Assembly: GCF_000427095.1 (NCBI RefSeq) | Contig: NC_021487.1 | Coordinates: forward strand, 1,268,903-1,332,902 | DNA from: Chthonomonas calidirosea T49 | GTDB taxonomy: Bacteria > Armatimonadota > Chthonomonadetes > Chthonomonadales > Chthonomonadaceae | Direction: 5' to 3' | DNA: 64,000 nucleotides | Part shown: one piece after another, positions 1 to 8,876 of the stretch | Layout of the letters: each line of letters opens with the position of its first letter | Position numbering within the stretch: position 1 is the first letter of the stretch | Made by a program: the position numbers and the translations under genes | Notes under the pieces: generated by a model | What the model was told of the DNA's origin: nothing | The model's input: the letters and a program-made list of their open reading frames with translations, nothing else | The model's database searches: none

Positions 1-2
1 TG

Positions 3-941
3 GACACCTCTTTACACTCCCTTGAGGTGGGCGACGTGCTTCTCCTCTGTTCCGATGGCCTTACCACCGAAGTGACCGAGCGAGAGATCGCCCAAATTCT
101 CGTCTCCTCCACCGACCCCCAAGAGGCCTGCAATCGCCTGATCGAATCCGCGCTGAACCACGGCGGCTCCGACAATGTCACCGCACTTGTGGCGCGCTAT
201 GGCCCCATGCGTCCTCTTCTGCCACCTGAAGAGGAGACCCCCACCGACAACACCGCCAACTGGCGCTATGCTCTTACGCAGGAAACGGTTGCCGATTCAA
301 AGACCGTTTCCAAAGTTGCTAGAGGTTGGGTCGTTGGCACGCTTTTGCTGCTTTTGATCGCCCTTGGCGAAGCCGCCTGGATATACCATCTTTTCGTCAA
401 GTTGCAACATGCAAGGCCTTCTCAGCCTGTGGTACTCCTTCAGCCACCGTCCAAACCTGCCGTGTTCGAGCCCCTAAGCTACGCTACCGTAGCAACAAAA
501 CAGCTTGATATGCCGCTGCGCAACGATGTTCTCCAAATCATGCCCAATGGTGACCTTTTGGTGGCGACGCTTCAGGGCAAGTTGATGGACTTTAATCCAC
601 AGACGCATCTGCTACGCCCTGTCCCAGTCAATGCACAGATCCCCTCTTCGCCAGAGACATCCGCAAAGAAAACGAAACCCACAGCCCAGTTTTACCTTAC
701 TTTAGATCAGGCGGGAAATCGCTATCAGATTCGACCGGATCTACGCTGTATCGAGAAATTCACACCAGAAGGCACGCGCGTCGCCACCAATATCGGCAAG
801 GGAGCGCTCGTCGCCCCCACCTGTTTAGCTGTAGCGCCTTCAGGAACGATCTATGTCATTGACAACGGGCGACTAAAATCTATTCAGGCCTACCCTGCGC
901 GCCCTCAAAGCTCCGAACTATCTACCTCACAAGCGAGATAA
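3..941 (+). CDS. PP2C-type Ser/Thr protein phosphatase, C-terminal part, membrane anchored (5' end outside window)
   Basis: The reading frame is open to the left edge, so this is the C-terminal part of a longer protein. It opens with the end of a PP2C catalytic domain: the metal-site motif CSDGLT and, about 45 residues later, GSDNVTALV, both classic PP2C motifs. A single hydrophobic segment (VVGTLLLLLIALG, about residue 110 of the visible part) follows. The remaining ~180 residues look like an exported beta-rich region with repeated short phrases such as GDLLVATLQGK, compatible with a partial NHL or propeller-like domain; that is inference. The stop lies 4 bp before the start of a Ser/Thr kinase, so the two probably form a phosphatase/kinase pair that reverses the same phosphorylations. 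The catalytic call is firm; the role of the outer domain is unknown. Confidence 0.85.
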   Translation, partial: DTSLHSLEVGDVLLLCSDGLTTEVTEREIAQILVSSTDPQEACNRLIESALNHGGSDNVTALVARYGPMRPLLPPEEETPTDNTANWRYALTQETVADSKTVSKVARGWVVGTLLLLLIALGEAAWIYHLFVKLQHARPSQPVVLLQPPSKPAVFEPLSYATVATKQLDMPLRNDVLQIMPNGDLLVATLQGKLMDFNPQTHLLRPVPVNAQIPSSPETSAKKTKPTAQFYLTLDQAGNRYQIRPDLRCIEKFTPEGTRVATNIGKGALVAPTCLAVAPSGTIYVIDNGRLKSIQAYPARPQSSELSTSQAR

Positions 942-945
942 AACG

Positions 946-2736
946 ATGCCTTTGGGAATGCTTGGCAAATACGAGCGCCTCGATATTCTAGGCCATGGGG
1001 CCTCCGGAATCGTCTATCTTGCTCGCGACACCCTTTTAAACCGACAAGTGGCCTTAAAGGAAATAGATGCGGAAGCTGGCGATGTAAGGCGCTTCCTTGA
1101 AGAGGCGCGACTGCTAGACCGACTTCATCACCCTAACATTGTGCGCGTGCACAGTATTGATCGTATTGAGGGACACCTCGTCATTGACATGGAGTACGTG
1201 CGAGGGAAAAACCTAGCCCAGATTCTACGTGAGGAGGGTTCCCTGCCTCTTGGTCAGGCGCTCGACATTGCCATCCAGGTGCTCGATGCCCTCGATTATG
1301 CGCATAGCCTCCAAACTGTCCATCGCGACATCAAACCGGCCAACATTCTGGTAGGTCGCGACGGCGTGGTGAAACTAGTGGATTTTGGGCTTGCAGAGAT
1401 CCTAGCCACCAATGCCTATGCCGGTGGCGCCGGCACCTATGCCTATATGGCTCCGGAAGACTTTTCATCCGAAGACCGTTCTGACCATCGCTCGGACCTC
1501 TGGGCTGTGGGGGTAACTCTCTACGAGATGCTGGCAGGAGAGCGCCCTTTTAAAGTACGACAAACCCGTGATCCCTTCGCTTGGAAACGCGTCTTAGAGA
1601 CAGAGAGCCCAACTCCTGTAACGGAATACCTACCGCGGGCGATTGTGGATGGCAATGGCGTTGGCCTTAAGCTAGAACGCATTTTTGAGCGTGCGTTGGC
1701 TCGCAATAAGCAGGAGCGCTACGCCACGGCGCGTGCGTTCCGTGATGACCTCGTCGCTCTACGTGCTAGCTTGGCGCCTGAGCTAGCCGAGGTGCGTCTA
1801 CAGCCCCCTCCGGCCTATCCCACGTCCACCACACCAAATGGTATGGCACCTCCCCAACAGCCCCCCCTACCAATGCGGGGGCCTCAACCAATGCCGGGGA
1901 CCGTCGTTGCTGAGGTTGTGCCGGAACCCTCGGTACCCAAAACCCTTTTCCGAAGACGTCCACGCCCCGTCCTGTTCGTTGCCGACCCACAGGAGGTGGA
2001 TTTTGGTGAATTGCGAAAAGGAGAAAAGCGCACTCTGCGTGTACGGGTGCTTTCTAAAGGAGTTCAGGGGCCTGTACAGGGATGCGTGGTTCACGCCCCG
2101 GAGTGGATAGAGATAAGCCCCATGCACTTTCAACATCCTCGACAAACGCTCCAAATTGTTGCCGATAGTAGAAGAGTCTGGGAAACGGGCGCCTTTGAAG
2201 ATCGCATTATGGTGGAAAGCAGTGCCGGTCAACTCCAGATTCCTGTGTTCTTGCGTGTACTGCCCGCACGCCCTACGTTTCGCCAAGTAGCTTTCTGGTT
2301 TTTGCCACTTTGGCTGCTTTGCCTTTCGCCACTCGCTATGGTGGGTGTCCACCTCTATCAAGAGCCTACCGCTTTCTCCTTTTTACTTCCTGGTCTTTGC
2401 ATCTCTGGCCTGCTTGCACTCAGTCTCCTTATCACAGCCTGCGCTGCCGACCTCGGAAGGAACGAGCGAGTTGCCTGTCTCGTCTTTATCTGTCTTATGC
2501 TCTTCTTCATGGGAGGAACCGCCTCCCTGTGGAGGGAGCATGCGTTAACGCCCTCTCTTCATCAGGCGCTTGTTGATGGAGTGGCACAAAGTGCCGTCCC
2601 AGCCTTCCTCCTCGGTGCTATGCTGCTTCTGCAATCGCTCCATTTCCGTAAGTGGAAGCTGTGGGCGGTGGTAATGGCCTGCTTGGGGCTACTGCTCGAC
2701 GGCATGCTGCTTCGCATTTTGTGGCCATCTACCTAG
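946..2736 (+). CDS. membrane-bound Ser/Thr protein kinase (Hanks type) with Ig-like domain
   Basis: A 596-aa eukaryotic-like kinase. Residues ~8-270 carry all key motifs: glycine loop GHGASGIVY, ATP-binding lysine in VALKEID, catalytic loop HRDIKPANIL, metal-binding DFGLAE and APED in the activation segment. A Pro-rich linker (~285-325) leads to a beta-rich, Ig-like module (~335-435) of the type with WIEISP and a Val/Pro-rich final strand. At least four hydrophobic helices follow (from about residue 445), so unlike PknB-type kinases the membrane segments sit at the C-terminus and the Ig-like module is probably cytoplasmic or loops between; topology is inference. It follows the PP2C gene by 4 bp. 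Substrates cannot be told from the sequence. Confidence 0.93.
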   Translation: MPLGMLGKYERLDILGHGASGIVYLARDTLLNRQVALKEIDAEAGDVRRFLEEARLLDRLHHPNIVRVHSIDRIEGHLVIDMEYVRGKNLAQILREEGSLPLGQALDIAIQVLDALDYAHSLQTVHRDIKPANILVGRDGVVKLVDFGLAEILATNAYAGGAGTYAYMAPEDFSSEDRSDHRSDLWAVGVTLYEMLAGERPFKVRQTRDPFAWKRVLETESPTPVTEYLPRAIVDGNGVGLKLERIFERALARNKQERYATARAFRDDLVALRASLAPELAEVRLQPPPAYPTSTTPNGMAPPQQPPLPMRGPQPMPGTVVAEVVPEPSVPKTLFRRRPRPVLFVADPQEVDFGELRKGEKRTLRVRVLSKGVQGPVQGCVVHAPEWIEISPMHFQHPRQTLQIVADSRRVWETGAFEDRIMVESSAGQLQIPVFLRVLPARPTFRQVAFWFLPLWLLCLSPLAMVGVHLYQEPTAFSFLLPGLCISGLLALSLLITACAADLGRNERVACLVFICLMLFFMGGTASLWREHALTPSLHQALVDGVAQSAVPAFLLGAMLLLQSLHFRKWKLWAVVMACLGLLLDGMLLRILWPST

Positions 2737-2878
2737 CTTTGTTGAGATGGTAAGACAGCTTCCTTTAGAGGAGGGAACAAAATTGCCTTGAATCGCTTCC
2801 AATATGTATGCTAGACTAAAGAGGTTGTCTTTTCCCTTACTCAACCCAATATTCTCTCGACGAGGAGGTTTTTCGCCC

Positions 2879-3451
2879 ATGATTTCCCGCTCTCAGCTAA
2901 GCAAAGCTATCGCCTTTGCTACCCTAGCAAGCGTTCCTCTGTTTGCCAAAGCGGATGTACCCTCGCTCCCCAATACGCCGTTCTCTCCTATCACTCAAGT
3001 TTCAACGTTCGATCCCTTTTCCAAACCCGCCCCTTGTCAGGTTGGGCCTATCATTGGAGGCCATTTCGTCCCTCTTAACCTACGATTAGGAGCAGAGCTC
3101 TCTCCGCGCACCAAATTCGACGGCGGTGTAGACCTCGACGTGCCCGGGGTTCATTTCGGAAGAGGTTCTAGTGCTCGCATTGATTTCGATGCGATCGTCT
3201 CGGCGAATTTTGGCGGGGTTTCCACCCTTTTTCCGCTCACCTTTGATCTGATCTATCACCCGGCCTTCGTCGGCATCCATAACCCCTATCTTGGGTTTGG
3301 CATCGGCCCTTACTTTGGTGAGCGCACGCGATTTGGTGGAAAAATCGTCTTTGGCGCCAACTTTACACGGGATCAAGGGCTGGAAGGCGCCGTTCATTTC
3401 GCCGGCTACGGCCCCGCACTTTTCACGCTTCAAGTCCGTTTTCCGCTTTAA
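2879..3451 (+). CDS. exported barrel-like protein of unknown function
   Basis: 190 aa from the ATG at 2879, chosen because CGAGGAGG lies 10 bp upstream and the protein then begins with a typical Sec signal (MISRSQLSKAIAF, cleavage near AKA-DVP). An in-frame start further upstream would put 25 extra residues before the signal. The mature part alternates Gly, Phe and small residues (for example LRLGAELSPRT, GFGIGPYFGE) and ends with an aromatic-rich strand FTLQVRFPL, as outer-membrane beta-barrels do. No named family recognised. It resembles in size and layout the protein at 18164-18730, although direct identity is low by eye. It stands alone and is followed by a strong hairpin. Confidence 0.7.
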   Translation: MISRSQLSKAIAFATLASVPLFAKADVPSLPNTPFSPITQVSTFDPFSKPAPCQVGPIIGGHFVPLNLRLGAELSPRTKFDGGVDLDVPGVHFGRGSSARIDFDAIVSANFGGVSTLFPLTFDLIYHPAFVGIHNPYLGFGIGPYFGERTRFGGKIVFGANFTRDQGLEGAVHFAGYGPALFTLQVRFPL

Positions 3452-3458
3452 CCCAAGC

Positions 3459-3494
3459 ACCGACCCTCTTTGGATTTAGACAAAGAGGGTCGGT
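3459..3494 (+). terminator. hairpin after the barrel-like gene
   Basis: A perfect 14-bp stem (ACCGACCCTCTTTG with its complement) around an 8-nt loop begins 8 bp after the stop codon. There is no clean T-run after it, so it may end transcription with help or simply protect the mRNA 3' end. Confidence 0.6.
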
Positions 3495-3527
3495 ACCGCT
3501 ACCGTTTTCCGTATGGGTAAGCTTTTG

Positions 3528-3536
3528 TGCTATAAT
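3528..3536 (+). promoter_or_regulatory. extended -10 promoter for purA
   Basis: TGC followed by a perfect TATAAT (3531-3536) forms a textbook extended -10 element. The -35 region at the right distance is poor, as is usual for this promoter type. The predicted start, near 3543, leaves a 5' leader of about 160 nt before purA. Confidence 0.7.
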
Positions 3537-3542
3537 AGCTCG

Positions 3543-3703
3543 GCATTGAGGTTGTCTTCTAAAAATTTTAGGTCGTTTGGCAGCCTTATGCCGATTCCAA
3601 TTTGAAGTTGTCGCCTCCGGATCCCCTCAGGAGGAGGGAAAAGGGAGGAACGAAACCGCCCCGCGCGGCTTCGACTCCCGTGGGGCTGGAGGTCGAGAAA
3701 CGT
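3543..3703 (+). promoter_or_regulatory. structured, purine-rich 5' leader of purA
   Basis: Between the predicted start and the purA ATG the RNA can form CCTCC/GGAGG (3614-3618 with 3630-3634) and GCCCC/GGGGC (3658-3662 with 3682-3686), separated by a GA-rich stretch. The second stem ends just before the ribosome site GGAGGTCGAG. This could allow control of purA translation. I compared it by eye with purine, PRPP/ykkC, TPP, SAM and THF riboswitch cores and saw none of their conserved residues. Confidence 0.35.
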
Positions 3704-5005
3704 ATGAACAATCTTGTTATTGTGGGCGCGCAGTGGGGCGACGAAGCTAAGGGGAAACTGATAGACTATTTGGCCCAAGAGGCGCGCATGGTGGTTCGTT
3801 ATGGGGGTGGCAACAACGCCGGCCACTCGGTGAAGGTTGGTGATGAGGAGTATCGTTTTCATCTTATTCCCGCAGGCATCCTTCATCCGCACCTTCAATG
3901 TGTGATCGCAGCAGGCACCGTTATAGACCCGGCCATCCTTGCCGAAGAGATCGCCCACCTCAAACAGCGTGGCGTCGAGTTGCATAACCTCTACCTCTCT
4001 GCAGCCGCCCATGTTATTCTCCCTTATCATCGTCTGCTCGATGAACTCGAAGAGAGCCGACGGGGTGAAGCGAAAATCGGAACAACCGGCCGTGGCATCG
4101 GCCCGGCCTACGCCGACAAGGCCGCCCGCATTGGCATTCGCCTCTGCGACTTCATCCATCCAAACCGCTTTAGAGAACGCCTTGCAGACGTGCTTGCGCT
4201 TAAAAACGCCATCTTAACCTCTGTCTACCAGCACCCCCCGCTGAACGCCGAAACGCTCTTCGAGGAGTATGCTGTTTACGCCGAACAGATAAAACCCTAC
4301 GTCTGCGATACAACTCCGCTCATTCATGCCGCGGCCGTGCAAGGCGGTGTGCTTTTTGAGGGCGCCCAGGGGAGCTTGTTGGATATAGACTTAGGCACCT
4401 ACCCCTATGTCACCTCGTCACACCCTATTGCGGGCGGTGCCTGTCTCGGCACTGGCGTGGGGCCGACCCTCATTCACGGCGTTATCGGCGTTGCCAAAGC
4501 GTACACTACCCGCGTTGGAGCCGGCCTTTTTCCCACCGAACTGCACGACGCCACCGGCCAATATATTCGAGAAAAAGGTCATGAATATGGCACTACCACC
4601 GGTCGCCCGCGAAGATGCGGATGGCTCGATGTCCCCGTCCTTCGTTACTCTGCCCAGATCAACGGTCTTACATGCCTTGCACTGGGTCACCTCGACGTGC
4701 TCTCTGGGCTCGATGAGGTTAAAATCTGCTATGCCTATGCCGACGGCCACGGTCGTCCCTTAGAACTACCTTCCGTTGATATTTTTATGGAAAACACCGT
4801 GACTCCCCTCTATGAAACGCTTCCAGGATGGCATGAAGACATCGCCTACGTCCGCGACGTGAAAGACCTGCCTTCTACCGTCCTTCGATATATCCAGAGG
4901 GTGGAAGAGCTTACTCGGTTGCCCATTGCCATGCTCTCGGTAGGGCCAGAACGAAGCCAAACTATTGCCCTTAAACCCGAGCTCCTGCACGCGCATCGGG
5001 CTTAA
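3704..5005 (+). CDS. purA: adenylosuccinate synthetase
   Basis: Joins IMP and aspartate using GTP to make adenylosuccinate, the first committed step from IMP to AMP, in the cytosol. The 433-aa product has the family length and its signatures: the N-terminal GTP/IMP loop GAQWGDEAKGK at residues 7-17 with the catalytic Asp and Lys, NNAGHS, GTTGRGIGPAYADK, FEGAQGSLLDID and the late GTTTGRPRRCGW. The ATG at 3704 is preferred over an in-frame start at 3602 because the family begins right before GAQWGDE and GGAGG precedes this ATG. It is a single gene with its own extended -10 promoter and a long leader. Confidence 0.97.
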   Translation: MNNLVIVGAQWGDEAKGKLIDYLAQEARMVVRYGGGNNAGHSVKVGDEEYRFHLIPAGILHPHLQCVIAAGTVIDPAILAEEIAHLKQRGVELHNLYLSAAAHVILPYHRLLDELEESRRGEAKIGTTGRGIGPAYADKAARIGIRLCDFIHPNRFRERLADVLALKNAILTSVYQHPPLNAETLFEEYAVYAEQIKPYVCDTTPLIHAAAVQGGVLFEGAQGSLLDIDLGTYPYVTSSHPIAGGACLGTGVGPTLIHGVIGVAKAYTTRVGAGLFPTELHDATGQYIREKGHEYGTTTGRPRRCGWLDVPVLRYSAQINGLTCLALGHLDVLSGLDEVKICYAYADGHGRPLELPSVDIFMENTVTPLYETLPGWHEDIAYVRDVKDLPSTVLRYIQRVEELTRLPIAMLSVGPERSQTIALKPELLHAHRA

Positions 5006-5169
5006 ATTTACAAAAGAAAGCCAATGTCGCGCAGCGCCCAAGTGTCTATCGGTTTTGGGCACTGACAATGGATGCGGTTGACAGCCTTGCGTTGATTGAG
5101 TGAGAGGATGCAGCTGGCTAAGAACTTGGTACCTGTTCGGGCCAATGCTGCCGATGTGTTCGAGGCCTT

Positions 5170-5198
5170 TTGTCAAAAAGCATGCTGCATAGTATAAT
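5170..5198 (+). promoter_or_regulatory. sigma-70-type promoter for the 5535 gene and its leader
   Basis: TTGTCA (5170-5175) and a perfect TATAAT (5193-5198) are spaced by 17 bp. The expected start is near 5205, which makes a leader of about 330 nt before the next start codon. Confidence 0.7.
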
Positions 5199-5204
5199 GG
5201 TAGT

Positions 5205-5534
5205 TGTTCCGTGAGGGCTTTTGGTCTGAGCATAGTGAACTCGCTGCCGCTGAAACGCAACTTGCTGCCAAAGCTCGAAGCTCGCTCTCGTTAGGTCCTT
5301 CTTGCGAAAGCAAGATAGCGGCCAGAATGCAGCCTTATGAAGTGCCTGTTATGCCTAGGCTCAGCGGCAAAGAATAGGATTTGAAAACCTGCTAGGGATA
5401 CGGGGCAAGAAAGCCTCCACGGTCTGCCTGTGGGGGCTCACCAGAGGGAATAAGCGCCTATTCGACGCCCATGTTGGTTAAAGGCCATTCCCTCCGCAAA
5501 CTATGCGGCGGAACAGAGATTAGGAGACAACTGA
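5205..5534 (+). promoter_or_regulatory. long structured 5' leader or embedded small RNA
   Basis: This 330-nt stretch has no convincing gene but many complementary segments: a 9-bp long-range pairing TGCCGCTGA (5245-5253) with TCAGCGGCA (5361-5369); a hairpin TCTTGC-GAAA-GCAAGA (5300-5315) with a GNRA loop; GCCTCCAC with GTGGGGGC (5413-5437); and GAGGGAAT (5444-5451) with ATTCCCTC (5487-5494), next to CCGC/GCGG. No terminator with a T-run separates it from the gene at 5535, so it is most simply a leader. RNase P, tmRNA, SRP RNA and cobalamin riboswitch signatures are absent. A regulatory role is inference. Confidence 0.45.
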
Positions 5535-8500
5535 ATGACCCACGACGAACTCCGGCAGGAAGCCGATACTCCTATCGTTCAAGAGGAGACGCTTCCTACA
5601 GAGGGTCCGTCTCATGTGGATGCGCCGCCCGCAACGCGCCGCCGCACCCGAAGGCGCACGGGGTCTGTCGCAGCATCTACATCGGAACCCGCATCTGAGA
5701 CAAGTTTAACTGCAACAAACAATGAAAACTCGGAAAACATAAAGGGTAGCACACCGCAGGACACAGAGAAGATCGAGACGGCAGAGGAACCGGCCACAAA
5801 AGCCTCCTCTACGAAACGCAGAACACGCCAACGCAAAAAGAACACGGAAGCGCCAGCTGCTGCAAGTGCTGCCGATGTTACGGCGGAAGTGGTGCCGGTG
5901 GATGAAGCGCTCTCGGATGTTGAAGCAACAAGCAGCGGCGCTACAACGGCTGAGGTTGTTCGTCTGCCCGAAGCGCCGCAAGCGGAGCCTTCCTCCACAG
6001 AACAGCCCAAGCCGGCATCCAAACCGCGGCGCACGTCACGACGCAAACAAGCAGAGGTGGTTCCAGAATCGCCCCCCCTCCCCCCTTCAACGGATTCTCA
6101 GGAGAGCGTTGGGCCTACAGGGGAATCACCCTTAGAAACGCCTTCCCTGGAGATCGTCTCACAAACCCCACCGCCCCAGGAAGAGTTGCCGACGGCTGAA
6201 GAAGCTAGCACCACGTCACCTGTCGCCCTTCCTTCTCTTTCGCCAAAGCAGCCCGAGGCTCCCGAGACGGTAGAGACCAAGACCACGCGGCGAGGCACAA
6301 AAAGGTCTGTCGGTAAGACCACCGACACGGGCACGACTTATCCAAGAGAGCGATCGCCTCGTACCACGCGAAGACGTCCCGAACCCACACCGATTCTGCC
6401 GGAAACGACGCCCGCCACAGAATTCCCTCCCATAGATATTGCCGTCGGTGCGCACATTGTCGAGCGCGACGGCATGCCCGTGATCCTGATCAATGGTTGG
6501 GCCTATCCTCCCACTATCTTTTTTGGGAATCTGAGCGAGGAAAGATGCGAGGCCAAGGTGCTTCAAGAGATTCGCCAAGCGGCCAAGTCGGGCATTCATC
6601 TTCATTCCACTTTGATCGAACTTCCTTGTCCGCTCTCCGAAGCGAGCGAAATACTGGAGATCATCGACTCGCGCTTACGCTCTATTCTCGAAGCCGACCC
6701 TGAAGGCTTCGTCATGCCGCGGCTCGTGTTCTATCCGGCTCCCGGTTGGCGACGCGAATACCCTCTGGAAATGAGCACCTACGCCGATGGCACCACCGGC
6801 GATCCCTCCATCACAAGCCAACGATTCTGGCAAGAGTGCGAACGCTCTCTGCAAACCCTCATCGAGCACCTGCGCCTGCAACCTTGGGGAGAGCGCGTCT
6901 TTGGCTATCACCTCGAAAGAGGGGAGTGGTTTCAGCCGGCCGATCTCGGATTCGACCGCTCGATGGCTAACCGCGACGCGTTTCGAGACTGGCTTCGTGA
7001 GCGCTACCAAGGGAGCCTTATCGCCCTTCGTGCGGCCTGGTTCGACGGCGACGTGCAGTTCCATACAGCAGAAATACCTGCCCTTCCTACCAAGCCCGAC
7101 CCAATGCGCGCCTTCTTTGAAACACGCCGAGAGCGCCATCTCATTGACTTTATGGAGTTCACCTCCGAGACCACCGCACGACGCATCATCTCCCTGGCGC
7201 GTGCCGTGAAACGCGCTACAGCATACCGCGCTCTGGTATCCGTATGTTACGGCTACACATTTGAGTTCACCCACGGATACAGTGGGCATCTTGCTCTCGA
7301 TAGGCTGTTGGCTGAGCGCTGCATAGACCTGATCTGCGGCCCTCCTTCTTATCGAGATAGAAAGCCAGGCGGAGCCGCCTCCTTTCCGGCCCCAGTCGAC
7401 TCCATGTGGCTTCACGGCAAACTGTGGCTCTCCGAAGACGATACCAAAACCCACCTGGCCGTCCCTAATAAAACACCCGACGATTTTAACCCGCGTCTCA
7501 CCGACGCACGCCAAACCGAACAGGCTCAACTGCGCACCATTGGCCGTGCCTTCGTTCACCGTACGGCCGTAGGCTGGATGGACCTCTGGGGTGAAGGCTG
7601 GCTCGACGATGAGGCCATCTGGAAACGCTTGAAGCTCTTCGCCAGTATCGTCTCCGCTCCCGGTATCCCTCGTAAAGACCCCGAGGTGGTTGTCCTCATT
7701 GATGAAAAGAGCCTGCTTCATATCCAACGTGGGGAGGGATTCTTCCGTCGTTTCACCATAGAGATGCGGGATGTGGTGCAGCGCTGTGGCGTTGAATACG
7801 GCCTCTACTTGCAAAGCGACGTCACCTCTCCGAACTTTCCAACCGATGGTAAACTCTACATTTTTCTCAACCCCTTCCGACTCACAACAGAGCAGCGAGC
7901 GGCCATTCGTGAGAAGTTGCACTCCGGCAAAAAAACTCTCGTTTGGCTCTACGCACCGGGCACATGCGAGGCAAAACCGCGCGCCTCAAGCGGCATGGAG
8001 GAGACCGCCTTCGACGTGGTGGGCCTTCGCTTGCGCCTGCAACCTTGGAGCTCTGAAATGGGCTCGCGCGTTGTGCAAACCTCCCACCCCATCACGGAAC
8101 GCCTTACCGACCTCGAATTCGGCTACCGAGAACGCTTAAATCCCTCTTTTTACGTGGACGATCCCGACGCCATCGTGCTGGCCGAATACATCGAAACCGG
8201 CTTGCCCTCCGTGGCGGTAAAACAGCTTGGCGACTGGAAGTCCGTCTTTATTGGCGAGACCGTGCTGCCGTTGGAACTACTGCGGGGGATTTGCCGCTTT
8301 GCCGGAGTCCATCTGTGGGTTTCTGAGGGCGAACACATCGTGGAGGCTGGCTCCGGCTGGATCGTTCTTCATGCGACACAAGATGGCCGATGTGTCCTCC
8401 GCCTGCCAGCCCCGACAGCGCTTTATGACCTCGCTCAATGCCGCCTGCTCTCCCAGGAGACCGCTGAGTATGCCCTGCATCTGCGCCAAGGCACGACCTA

Positions 8501-8876
8501 TCTCTTCCTTGCGGCCTCTTACCATCAGATGGAGCGCATTGGCCTGCCTCATCTAGACGAGCCGGTGCAAAGCACGGCTTCTCCCCCGCTACTGCCCGCA
8601 GAACTGCCTAAAACCGATCTCGACCCAAGCGTGGTGGCCGAGGCCCTAGAGACCCTGCAGGCGGTGCTCGCCCCCACTCGCGAGGAGCTAGGGTTAGCAG
8701 AGACGCCTGTGGCGAACGGCACTGAAGAGGGACCCGCCGACACAGGAGAACCGCTCTCTGCCGGCAGACGACGCCGCAGACGGCGTGGAGGACGCGGACG
8801 CGGCAAACAGCAGAACGGAACAACAGAACGAAACAACGCGAATAACAACCATCCTTCTAAGGATAACCATGAGTGA
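5535..8876 (+). CDS. GH42/beta-galactosidase-like protein with Arg-rich, RNase-E-like tails
   Basis: 1113 aa, start ATG 5535 behind AGGAGAC. Residues 1-~295 are disordered: acidic, Pro/Thr/Ser-rich stretches broken by basic clusters RRRTRRRTGS, TKRRTRQRKK, KPRRTSRRKQ and TTRRGTKRS. Residues ~300-700 look like a clan-A glycoside hydrolase of the GH42-like kind: GYHLERGEW (probable acid/base Glu), VCYGYTFEF, MWLHGKLWLSEDDT (probable nucleophile Glu). Residues ~700-1000 resemble the trimerisation/GATase-like and final beta domains of such enzymes. The end is a run of seven Arg then GGRGRGK, like RNase E or RGG RNA-binding tails. There is no signal peptide, so it should be cytoplasmic. The hydrolase assignment is from motif memory; substrate unknown. 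The domain combination is odd. Confidence 0.75.
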   Translation: MTHDELRQEADTPIVQEETLPTEGPSHVDAPPATRRRTRRRTGSVAASTSEPASETSLTATNNENSENIKGSTPQDTEKIETAEEPATKASSTKRRTRQRKKNTEAPAAASAADVTAEVVPVDEALSDVEATSSGATTAEVVRLPEAPQAEPSSTEQPKPASKPRRTSRRKQAEVVPESPPLPPSTDSQESVGPTGESPLETPSLEIVSQTPPPQEELPTAEEASTTSPVALPSLSPKQPEAPETVETKTTRRGTKRSVGKTTDTGTTYPRERSPRTTRRRPEPTPILPETTPATEFPPIDIAVGAHIVERDGMPVILINGWAYPPTIFFGNLSEERCEAKVLQEIRQAAKSGIHLHSTLIELPCPLSEASEILEIIDSRLRSILEADPEGFVMPRLVFYPAPGWRREYPLEMSTYADGTTGDPSITSQRFWQECERSLQTLIEHLRLQPWGERVFGYHLERGEWFQPADLGFDRSMANRDAFRDWLRERYQGSLIALRAAWFDGDVQFHTAEIPALPTKPDPMRAFFETRRERHLIDFMEFTSETTARRIISLARAVKRATAYRALVSVCYGYTFEFTHGYSGHLALDRLLAERCIDLICGPPSYRDRKPGGAASFPAPVDSMWLHGKLWLSEDDTKTHLAVPNKTPDDFNPRLTDARQTEQAQLRTIGRAFVHRTAVGWMDLWGEGWLDDEAIWKRLKLFASIVSAPGIPRKDPEVVVLIDEKSLLHIQRGEGFFRRFTIEMRDVVQRCGVEYGLYLQSDVTSPNFPTDGKLYIFLNPFRLTTEQRAAIREKLHSGKKTLVWLYAPGTCEAKPRASSGMEETAFDVVGLRLRLQPWSSEMGSRVVQTSHPITERLTDLEFGYRERLNPSFYVDDPDAIVLAEYIETGLPSVAVKQLGDWKSVFIGETVLPLELLRGICRFAGVHLWVSEGEHIVEAGSGWIVLHATQDGRCVLRLPAPTALYDLAQCRLLSQETAEYALHLRQGTTYLFLAASYHQMERIGLPHLDEPVQSTASPPLLPAELPKTDLDPSVVAEALETLQAVLAPTREELGLAETPVANGTEEGPADTGEPLSAGRRRRRRRGGRGRGKQQNGTTERNNANNNHPSKDNHE

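Noticed and set aside
3543-3703. Guanidine/PRPP (ykkC) or purine riboswitch upstream of purA
   Set aside because: None of the conserved core residues of these classes could be placed.
5205-5534. RNase P RNA or tmRNA in the leader
   Set aside because: GAGGAAAGTCC, ACAGAA and the tmRNA acceptor/tag elements are all missing.
6675-7922. 415-aa minus-strand frame inside the hydrolase-like gene
   Set aside because: It is the complementary shadow of a real gene; no ribosome site or recognised domain.
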